DNA of 60,059 nucleotides from SZUA-448 sp964602475 (GTDB taxonomy: Bacteria > Bacillota > Clostridia > Lachnospirales > Lachnospiraceae), in the NCBI GenBank assembly GCA_964602475.1, contig CAZRRN010000014.1, forward strand, positions 1 through 60,059, read 5' to 3'. Shown in pieces: positions 24,244-31,432 of the stretch. Position 1 is the stretch's first letter. Each line of letters starts with the position of its first letter. Under the pieces are notes generated by a model. That model ran no database searches, was not told the DNA's origin, and saw only the letters and a list, made by a program, of their open reading frames with translations. A program made the position numbers and the translations under genes.

Positions 24244-25079
24244 TATCCGTTCTCCGCTCTGTATTTATTTTTCAGCCGGTCAATCAGCTCCTCTGCGGCT
24301 TTATAATACTCCGCAATTCTGCCATCCTCCCGCATTTCTTTCAGCTTGCTTACCTCATGGGCATCATACGTGTTTTCTTCGGTATCCGAAACAAAATACA
24401 GTTCATTCTCCATCTGCTCTGTCAGAATCCGGTTTTCACTTAGGTGGTTCATTTCCGACTCAAACTTTGCTTCCTGTTTTCCGAATTTAAGTGCATAAAT
24501 ATATTCCTTCAGCGATTCCGGATTCCCGTTCCGTTCATAGGCATCATGGAATTCCTCTGCTGCGGTAATAAATGCCCCGGCTTTCACATGCAAAAGAGCC
24601 ATATTATGCATAATATTCCCGTACTCTGTCTGGTTCAGCTCCGCTGAATCTCTGGAATGAAGAATATCACGGTAGCCTTTCATTGCATCTTTGTATTTTC
24701 CCTCTGCAAGCGAATGATCCGCATTCCTTTTTTTTCTCTGCAGAGGTGTCATATTGTTCAGAAAATCAAGCTCAGTCAAAAGCTGTTTGATTTCCTCCTC
24801 CTCATAATAATCTGCACTGCAAAGAATCGTGACAATAATATCTTTTATTCCGGCATGTGTGGATAACAGCCGATCCAGCTGGTGCGCCCGCTCGACAAGT
24901 CCTATCTCATCTCGCAGAAAAATGACCAGCTCCGGACTAATCAGTTCCTCTCCTACCGTTTCAATATTATGATAAATATAGTAGCAGAGCTCTTCAATCG
25001 TATAAACCCGGGCTCCGGAAGACGGGAAATAATACGGATGCTCTGCCTGTTTTCCGGCACATAAAATCAGTTTTCCCAT
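24243..25079 (-). CDS. TPR-type helical protein, unknown
   Basis: Protein of 278 residues. The N-terminal part (MGKLILCAGKQAEHPYYF...VYTIEELCYYIYHNIE) resembles a small conserved domain seen in this gene setting. The middle and C-terminal parts are helical, with TPR-like units around 120-200 (ADHSLAEGKYKDAMKGYRDIL and NMALLHVKAGAFITAAEEFHDAY). No signal peptide. It is 23 bases after the DUF5716-like gene and coupled to the next gene. A scaffold or adaptor role is inferred from the repeats and the operon. Confidence 0.75.
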   Translation of the reverse strand: MGKLILCAGKQAEHPYYFPSSGARVYTIEELCYYIYHNIETVGEELISPELVIFLRDEIGLVERAHQLDRLLSTHAGIKDIIVTILCSADYYEEEEIKQLLTELDFLNNMTPLQRKKRNADHSLAEGKYKDAMKGYRDILHSRDSAELNQTEYGNIMHNMALLHVKAGAFITAAEEFHDAYERNGNPESLKEYIYALKFGKQEAKFESEMNHLSENRILTEQMENELYFVSDTEENTYDAHEVSKLKEMREDGRIAEYYKAAEELIDRLKNKYRAENG

Positions 25080-25102
25080 ACCGCCTTACTTTTCCTCCCC
25101 CT

Positions 25103-26371
25103 TTATTGTGTCAGCTTCAAAATCTGTTCCCACACCCGGCAGCTGTTCGGATAAAATTCGCCAAATCCGGTGTCCTTCAGTTTTACAACCGCCGTCTCCC
25201 TGTCAATAAATGAAAGCTTCAGCTCCAGCCGGACGGATTTATTTTCCCGCCGGATTGGTCCCTCCAGTGTTACAATTTCCTGTATCGGCGACTTACTTAC
25301 AGGATTACTTACGACAAACTCCAGCTCCGTCGTATCATCCATAATCAACGAGCAGGTAGTTCCTCCGGTTTTCCAGAGATCTCCCGCCGTCACCAGCGGA
25401 AGCAGTGTCATTTCAGAATCATGGTATACCTTCAGTGAAATATCAAATATCACCATGTCTTCTGTAAGAAACAGATATTTTTCCAGACCACCCTGCTGAA
25501 TGGCTCGCGCCGCGTAACAGGCTCCCTTTGTATAAAGATTCTGTCCTTTGAATACACGTCTTCCCATACAAAGTCCGCGGAGTACAGAATCCGACCAGCT
25601 TCCATCAAATCCACGTCCCGCAAAGAATAACGAAGTCAGTATTTTCTTATGAAGTGTCAGTCCTGCTATAGCCTCCAGCTGGTGCGTCAGCCGTTCAATC
25701 GGCTTCTGGGTCAACATCTCATAGGATATGCTGTCCGAAAGATCCGCAACTTCCGCCACCACCGCATTTGGTATGCTTTTTCCTCCAAAGTTTAGCTGAC
25801 AGTACCTTAAACCGTCCTGGCTATAGTCAAACAAAGCTACATCATTGACCCAAAGTTCCCCCGGCTGGTTGACAATATAGTACATAAAGCTCATGGTGTG
25901 ACTGATAATCCGTACTCTGTCCTTCTGCATTCCAAGCGTCTCAAGGATCAGATATAAACGGTTCTCTGTCTCAAATGATAAATGCTCCGGAGTAAGAACC
26001 AGTTTCAGAATACTGTTGTTCTGAAATCTCTGCCGTATAATTCCAAGCACCTTTCGGAAGAATTTCTCAAGGAGTGTCTCAGCCGAGAGGACGCTTCCAT
26101 AAATTGTTACTGTTTCCTGCCGTTCCAGTTTGTCAAGAAGCCCCTCGATATACTCCCCACCCTGACGGTCTCTACAGCGCTCTGCTTCTTCTCCGATCAG
26201 CCATTCCTTCGTTGTCTCCCTTACGCATACTGCCGTGGGAATCAGGTATTTTGTCTTATCCGGAGTAATACAGACGGATTCCGGTTCATTTGAATTCTTC
26301 TGAAGGCAGCTGATTTGTGAATAATCATTGCAAAGATCAAAGCCTATAATCAGTGTACGCTCTTCATCCAT
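25103..26371 (-). CDS. Actin/Hsp70-fold protein, DUF5716 type
   Basis: Protein of 422 residues that resembles the DUF5716 family and carries motifs of the actin/Hsp70 ATPase fold. The phosphate-1-like IIGFDLCNDYSQIS lies at about 8-21, the phosphate-2-like VALFDYSQDGL at about 178-188 and the adenosine-like FFAGRGFDGSW at about 249-259, with NLYTKGACYAA closing the fold at about 278-288. The remaining 130 residues look beta-rich, a possible substrate or partner domain. The ATG at 26371 has AAAGGAGG upstream; a TTG at 26389 would place the ribosome site inside the protein. It lies 32 bases after the giant DUF5717-like gene. The biochemical role is not known. Confidence 0.8.
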   Translation of the reverse strand: MDEERTLIIGFDLCNDYSQISCLQKNSNEPESVCITPDKTKYLIPTAVCVRETTKEWLIGEEAERCRDRQGGEYIEGLLDKLERQETVTIYGSVLSAETLLEKFFRKVLGIIRQRFQNNSILKLVLTPEHLSFETENRLYLILETLGMQKDRVRIISHTMSFMYYIVNQPGELWVNDVALFDYSQDGLRYCQLNFGGKSIPNAVVAEVADLSDSISYEMLTQKPIERLTHQLEAIAGLTLHKKILTSLFFAGRGFDGSWSDSVLRGLCMGRRVFKGQNLYTKGACYAARAIQQGGLEKYLFLTEDMVIFDISLKVYHDSEMTLLPLVTAGDLWKTGGTTCSLIMDDTTELEFVVSNPVSKSPIQEIVTLEGPIRRENKSVRLELKLSFIDRETAVVKLKDTGFGEFYPNSCRVWEQILKLTQ

Positions 26372-26403
26372 CTGCTTCCTCCTTTCCAAATTCTGCTGTA
26401 TCG

Positions 26404-29400
26404 TTACAACGGACGAAACAGCTGTGATATTGCATAATCAGTCTTAACATAGTTTTCTATCAGCTTCAGTGCCGTCTTTTCGTCCTGCATTTCCCTTGCC
26501 GTTATAATCAGATTTAGCTGATAATACTTTGTATCCTCTCCTCCGGTTTGTTCCAGCGCCAGCCTTACCTCTTTGCTCTCCGTAATTGTTTCTGTTCCGT
26601 CCTGAATCTCTGTAATATAATACTGAAGAGTCTCATTACAGAAGAGAACAAATTCCTTTACAAAGATTCCATAACAGACATCCGCCATTTCCTCCGATCG
26701 ATATCCCGTTCCGTTCCGTTCATCTTCAAAGGAATAATGAATTACTACCTTACAGTTCGGATCTGTCCGATATTCCACAAAATATTTATCATATATCGTC
26801 TGCGGTATCCGCATGGAATTCTTGAACTCTTTGAAAAACGGAAGAATGATTCCCTTCTGTTCAAAGCGGTACAGATGATAGTCTACAAAATTAACCTCTG
26901 CGTCATTCAGCTGTTCCTTTGTGGAATACCATTTGATAATTGCCAGAAGACAGACATCATTCTCCTCATATCCTGTCTCCCGCCGCATAATATCAAATAT
27001 CTCCTGCTCCACCAGCCGGTCGTTCAGCAGATATTTATACGCATAGTAAGACAAAAATGCACGAATCAGCTTCCGGTTCGTCCCGCCTCGGTAGTAATTG
27101 CTGAATACTGCCTTGGCATTACTGATGTAGCTTTCCGCAAACAGCATCTGTCCAAGCAGACGCTCCTCCAGATCAACCGTATCTATTTCAAAGGTTCTTG
27201 CACTCTTCCATACCTCGTACATCTCCATCGTTGTACCATAAAAATAATCTGTCAGATAACCGAGAATCGTCTCATCGTATTTTCCGGCCTGAAATACATA
27301 ATGACATGCTGCTACAAGCACTTCAACCTTCTCCATTCCGCCTGCATTAAGCAGCAGTCTGGAACAGAGTTTCATCAGACGTTTTACATCAATCCCTTCA
27401 AACCCATATTCATCCATTGCCTGAAGTGCAACATTATACAGGTCGCGGATAATCATATATTCTATGATCTTTATGCGTTCCTGCCGTTCCATCGCTTTTA
27501 AGTCAACCTGCAACAGATAACTTTCAAGCAGCTCACCTTCATAATTCTCATAATAGTAGTTAATCAGTGAGCCAATATATTCGCGAACATATTCCGGGTT
27601 TAAATTCGGAATCCGGGCAACCCTCTTTCTCAGCTCGACTGCAGCTTCATCAAACTTTTGATAATACTGCGCCTTTTCTGCCAGATTAAGCAGAAGGTGC
27701 GGATTATCATCGGAAAGTTCACAGCAGTGTTCCAGCATGCTCTCCAGATGAACCAGTTTGTTCAGAGTATAATCTATCGTTGATAAATAACGTTTTCCTT
27801 CTGCATCTGTCAGTAAAACCTCTGCATTTTCCGTATATAATTCAATCTCAGCCCGACCGTCCTTAAGCAGAACCGTTACATCACTGTCAACCTCTTTATG
27901 CGCACAACAGACTCCTGTAATTCCTGGATTCCGGCACTCAATCTCGTAATAAAAACAGATTCCCGGAATCTGCTCCGCAAGTCTGACAGTCAATGGTATA
28001 CGCGGCAGTATATCATCATAAAGAACCGCCAGATTTCGGTCAATGCGTCCTTCCTCCAACATTTGCAGAACAAAGGTCTGAATGTCGTTCTCATAGCTCT
28101 TCAGAATAAACGCATACTCTTCCCGATGCTTCACGATATTGGCATAAAGATATCCTTTCGTCTCCACCGGCAGCTCACAGTTATACGCAAAATAAGTCAG
28201 TGCGGAATGTTCCAGAAGCTCTTCTGTATCCTCTGCTGACATCAGATAATATTCTTGTATTCCGACCGTTTTTACCTGTTCCCGAATACCCTTTGCATAC
28301 CACTCGTGCACCCCCGGATTACGGCGGCTGCCAAGAATCAGAAGGTGACAAATACCTGACAGGGTTTCTTTTTCGTGAAAATACTCATAGCCCATCTGTA
28401 AAAGCCGAAGCAGAAGCGTATTGAATTCGGTTTCCTGCAGCACAAGATAATTCAGCCGCATCATCGTCTCTTTTGACAGAAACTGATGCCGGATGGAAAA
28501 GTGCAGAATCTGGAGCTCAAACAGTTTCAGTTCTCTTAGCTCCTCCGGTGCTTCATTCAAGGTAAAGGCAGCTTCGTAATACAGTACCGGACTCGTTCCT
28601 CCCTGACAGAACTGTTTTTTTATTTCTTCCATACGAAGCTGTGGGGAATTAATCAACGATTTATCAATATAGATAAGAAACCACAGCAGCTGCCAGTATT
28701 CCGGGTATTGAAGCCGCAGATTCCCGATTTCCCTGCAGGCGCTTTCCGTAACTTCTGTCTGTTTACTGCAAAGAGCGGAAAGATAAAGAAACGCCGCACG
28801 TTCAACCACGTTTTCTTCTGAAATATGTTCCTCGAGTGCCGTCAGCGCTGATTTCGCCTGTGTTTCCTTTCCCTCGGCAAGCTGTAAATGAATCCGGTAG
28901 AGTGCATCTCCATTACTCTGCGCCCCCTTGGTATTGGACAAGCCGAGCAGAAGGTTTTCCGCTTCTGTGGTATATCTTCCAACTGAAATCTTATTCAGGC
29001 GGAAACGAATATAGTTCTGAAGAAGCTTTCTGTCATATTGCTTCTTCCGACGCAGCTTTACGCTTTTTGATGATTCTTTTCCCTTACAATGACAGGTCAC
29101 CGGAATTTTCAGCGTCTGATGGATTCCTTCAAAATACAGATATCCGCAGTTGAGTCCCGCATGCATCTTCGCCGGTTCAATTACAAATCCTGCTTCACAG
29201 GTAGTTCCGTGAAACGATCCTGTGTTGATTACTGCATGCTCGGGCTTCAGAAAATCCATATCGGAACGAACCTTGAGTTCCATGTACCCCCAGGTATTCC
29301 GGGTAATCGTTATCTTGTCAAGGAAATTGTACTCGCCGCCGTTATATTCCAGCAGTGTCTTGTCCGCACTCACCAGAACCGGAAGCTTCTTTCGGATTGC

Positions 29401-29970
29401 AACAAGGAACTCCTCCAATGCCTGGTTTCCATCGTTCTCCATCATCAGATGACGGTATGGAACCACCAGCTTCTTATCGTAGTAATAAAGCGCTCTTGAA
29501 AATTCTTCTGAGCAGAAGACCTGAACCGCCTCGTCCCAGTTGCTCTTGGCAAGATTAGTAAACTGAAATAAATCGCGGATTGTACCGACAGAGGAGTCAC
29601 AATACGGCGGTATGATATGAACTTCAAACGGCAGTACAGTTTCTCCGCATTCTGTAATAATACTGATTTCGCCGGTCATGGTTTCTTCCGGGTCAACATA
29701 ATCTGCCACAAAATGAAAGTTTATGACATTTTGTTCTCCAATGAATTTATCGCTTGGCAATACAAAAAGGCGGCTCGACGAATAGAGCACCCCTTTCATC
29801 CGGCTGCCTTTGCTGTTACTTACCGTAAAACACCCATGATACGTGCTGCCCGCAACTACTGAGATACTGATTCTCTCCTCGGACAGAAGAATTTCAGGCT
29901 GCCGGTATTCGAACATTCCCTTCGACAGCTGTTCAATCTTTTGCTTCACTCCTTCACGCCCCTGTATCAT
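26404..29970 (-). CDS. Giant DUF5717-type protein
   Basis: Protein of about 1188 residues, resembling DUF5717 proteins that neighbour DUF5716 in Clostridia. The N-terminal third (about 20-310) looks like beta-sandwich domains (for example ISISVVAGSTYHGCFTVSNSKG, and a second one with ITITRNTWGYMELKV). The rest is helical repeats suggestive of TPR/HEAT arrays. No signal peptide or membrane segment was found, so a cytoplasmic location is likely unless secreted by another route. The ATG at 29970 has a poor ribosome site; a GTG at 29949 is possible. It is 3 bases after the lipoprotein gene and 32 bases before its likely partner, the actin/Hsp70-fold gene. Confidence 0.78.
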   Translation of the reverse strand: MIQGREGVKQKIEQLSKGMFEYRQPEILLSEERISISVVAGSTYHGCFTVSNSKGSRMKGVLYSSSRLFVLPSDKFIGEQNVINFHFVADYVDPEETMTGEISIITECGETVLPFEVHIIPPYCDSSVGTIRDLFQFTNLAKSNWDEAVQVFCSEEFSRALYYYDKKLVVPYRHLMMENDGNQALEEFLVAIRKKLPVLVSADKTLLEYNGGEYNFLDKITITRNTWGYMELKVRSDMDFLKPEHAVINTGSFHGTTCEAGFVIEPAKMHAGLNCGYLYFEGIHQTLKIPVTCHCKGKESSKSVKLRRKKQYDRKLLQNYIRFRLNKISVGRYTTEAENLLLGLSNTKGAQSNGDALYRIHLQLAEGKETQAKSALTALEEHISEENVVERAAFLYLSALCSKQTEVTESACREIGNLRLQYPEYWQLLWFLIYIDKSLINSPQLRMEEIKKQFCQGGTSPVLYYEAAFTLNEAPEELRELKLFELQILHFSIRHQFLSKETMMRLNYLVLQETEFNTLLLRLLQMGYEYFHEKETLSGICHLLILGSRRNPGVHEWYAKGIREQVKTVGIQEYYLMSAEDTEELLEHSALTYFAYNCELPVETKGYLYANIVKHREEYAFILKSYENDIQTFVLQMLEEGRIDRNLAVLYDDILPRIPLTVRLAEQIPGICFYYEIECRNPGITGVCCAHKEVDSDVTVLLKDGRAEIELYTENAEVLLTDAEGKRYLSTIDYTLNKLVHLESMLEHCCELSDDNPHLLLNLAEKAQYYQKFDEAAVELRKRVARIPNLNPEYVREYIGSLINYYYENYEGELLESYLLQVDLKAMERQERIKIIEYMIIRDLYNVALQAMDEYGFEGIDVKRLMKLCSRLLLNAGGMEKVEVLVAACHYVFQAGKYDETILGYLTDYFYGTTMEMYEVWKSARTFEIDTVDLEERLLGQMLFAESYISNAKAVFSNYYRGGTNRKLIRAFLSYYAYKYLLNDRLVEQEIFDIMRRETGYEENDVCLLAIIKWYSTKEQLNDAEVNFVDYHLYRFEQKGIILPFFKEFKNSMRIPQTIYDKYFVEYRTDPNCKVVIHYSFEDERNGTGYRSEEMADVCYGIFVKEFVLFCNETLQYYITEIQDGTETITESKEVRLALEQTGGEDTKYYQLNLIITAREMQDEKTALKLIENYVKTDYAISQLFRPL

Positions 29971-29973
29971 TCT

Positions 29974-30807
29974 TTAGTATATCAATATAAAATCTCCCAT
30001 ATCATCACGGTATACCAGACTCCCGTTAACTGCAACATAATAAATTCCCACCAGCTGGTAACGATCCGCAAGCTTTTCGTAAGCATTGATGCAGTAGCAT
30101 TCTTCCCCGCGGATCATTGTGGTCCATTCATCAACCGAAAGAGTATATGAAGTAATGGCTTCAGGAAGATTAAGATCCTCGAGACTGATTTTTTCGAGCA
30201 GGCGAAGCGCATCATCTTTTGAGAATCCGCCATCCTCAGTTCCTCCTGCTTCACTGTTATCCGGTGGAAAGCTTGAGAATTCGGTAATCTCACTGTCAGA
30301 ATAGTAATAATAAATTGTACCGTCCTGTTTGCAGACGATCACAGAGGGCGTATAGGTCTTCTCCGCATCCATTATCGTAAATATATAATAGTCCGCTCCG
30401 TTGATGGAGCTCTTCTCCGGTTCAGATACCGAATACGCTTCACCCACTGCATTCTGCAGTTTCTGCTTTGCCTGAGCACCGGTAAAATCTCCTGATACAG
30501 GCAGGGTCGGTTCCGGAGTCACTGTTGCTGTAACTTCCATCGTCGGACTTACGTTCTCCGTTATTGCAGGAATCGCGGTCGCCGTTGGTTCTGTAACCGG
30601 TGACGTCGTAGCTTCCGGAGCAGCAGAAGGTACTTCCGTCAATACCTGTGCCATTGTCGGAACCGGAGTGACGGTTGCTGTTGTACCGGCAGCGGTAGGA
30701 AGCGGTGTCGGAGCTTCCGGTGTTGTCTTACCTAAAAAAGAACACCCTCCGAAGCAGACCGTAATTAGCAGAGCTGTCAGCAATGTTATATATAAGCGAT
30801 TCTTCAT
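29974..30807 (-). CDS. Putative lipoprotein with a Thr/Pro-rich linker
   Basis: Protein of 277 residues. A basic N-terminus (MKNR) and hydrophobic segment end in a cysteine (VCFGGC), a lipobox-like but not ideal site. A long Thr/Pro/Ala/Val linker (about 25-105) is typical of cell-wall-spanning surface lipoproteins. Two small domains then follow at about 110-190 and 200-277. The ATG at 30807 has GGAGA 5 bases upstream, supplied by leader repeat copy 7; ATGs at 30819 and 30843 are rejected. As first gene of the cluster it suggests that the system has an outside-facing part. Confidence 0.78.
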   Translation of the reverse strand: MKNRLYITLLTALLITVCFGGCSFLGKTTPEAPTPLPTAAGTTATVTPVPTMAQVLTEVPSAAPEATTSPVTEPTATAIPAITENVSPTMEVTATVTPEPTLPVSGDFTGAQAKQKLQNAVGEAYSVSEPEKSSINGADYYIFTIMDAEKTYTPSVIVCKQDGTIYYYYSDSEITEFSSFPPDNSEAGGTEDGGFSKDDALRLLEKISLEDLNLPEAITSYTLSVDEWTTMIRGEECYCINAYEKLADRYQLVGIYYVAVNGSLVYRDDMGDFILIY

Positions 30808-30809
30808 AG

Positions 30810-30940
30810 TTTTCTCCATGCCGGAGTTTTTTTGCATAAGCACGCGAGCAGAATTTCAGATTCTGCTCTACGATTCAAGTTTGTGCTCCGTCACAAACTT
30901 ACTGAGTGAATGAAAACCGTATCAGCATTTTCTTTCACCC
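30810..30940 (-). repeat. Structured leader repeat, copy 7 (long form)
   Basis: On the minus strand three hairpins in a row: GTGAAAGAAAA/TTTTCATTCAC (30938-30906), AAGTTTGTG/CACAAACTT (30900-30877) and GAGCAGAAT/ATTCTGCTC (30868-30846). Then TTATGCAAAAAAACTCCGGC and ATGGAG supply the ribosome site for the lipoprotein gene. It begins about 10 bases after the predicted transcription start, so it forms nearly the whole leader. The layout equals copy 1, but the hairpin sequences differ. Confidence 0.65.
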
Positions 30941-30957
30941 TTTTCCTCATACAGATA

Positions 30958-30985
30958 ATTATATCGTATTCCGGCATAAATGCAA
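30958..30985 (-). promoter_or_regulatory. Promoter of the lipoprotein/DUF5717/DUF5716 cluster
   Basis: On the minus strand TTGCAT (30985-30980), 16 bases and TATAAT (30963-30958), with a predicted start near 30951, just before the structured leader repeat. Confidence 0.75.
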
Positions 30986-31078
30986 GTATCTTATCATTCC
31001 TCTTTATAGTATCACATGATACCAAATTATTCTTTTTGTGATATTTTAATATTTATTTGTTTTTTTGCATTTTAGCTA

Positions 31079-31106
31079 TTGACATTTTTTATTTATGTGT
31101 TATAGT
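31079..31106 (+). promoter_or_regulatory. Strong promoter of the candidate small RNA
   Basis: TTGACA (31079-31084), a 16-base spacer and TATAGT (31101-31106) with an extended TG two bases before it. The predicted start is near 31113. It is divergent from the cluster promoter at 30958-30985. Confidence 0.85.
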
Positions 31107-31112
31107 ATATTC

Positions 31113-31253
31113 ATAAATCATATTTAGTAAACTCACTTGTCTAATTGACAACCTACCGGAGAATTGTGATAATCTCCCCCCTCACATATTTTATCATAAT
31201 GCTCCTCCTCTCTTATAAAGCGCAGATCCCCCAAGTCTGCGCTTTGTTTTTTT
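31113..31253 (+). ncRNA. Candidate small regulatory RNA with C-rich anti-Shine-Dalgarno motifs
   Basis: A near-consensus promoter and a strong intrinsic terminator (10-bp stem 31217-31226/31236-31245, then GTTTTTTT) bound about 140 bases with no credible open frame. Three C-rich single-stranded-looking motifs are present: CTCCCCCCTC (31174-31183), GCTCCTCCTCTC (31201-31212) and TCCCCCAAG in the terminator loop. A 5-bp stem (GGAGA/TCTCC) precedes the first. Such motifs pair with ribosome sites in known Firmicutes small RNAs such as RsaE/RoxS; it is not obviously one of these. GH115 begins 180 bases later, so an attenuated leader is an alternative. Confidence 0.65.
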
Positions 31254-31432
31254 CTGTCTCTCTCAATATTTTCAGAATTCAAGCAACAATCGAGCAATAA
31301 ATGCCAAAAACCGCCTTGCTGTAGAATTCCGCTTCCACTATAATAAAGCCATACTTAATTTTATGCCAAAGAATGCTCCACATGCTGTTAAAGAAGCTGA
31401 TTTCACTATAAAACATAAGCGAGGATACAATC

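Noticed and set aside
26548..27501. Plus-strand open frame (317 codons) opposite the giant DUF5717-like gene
   Set aside because: Composition is unlike a natural protein, there is no ribosome site, and the minus-strand gene is intact.
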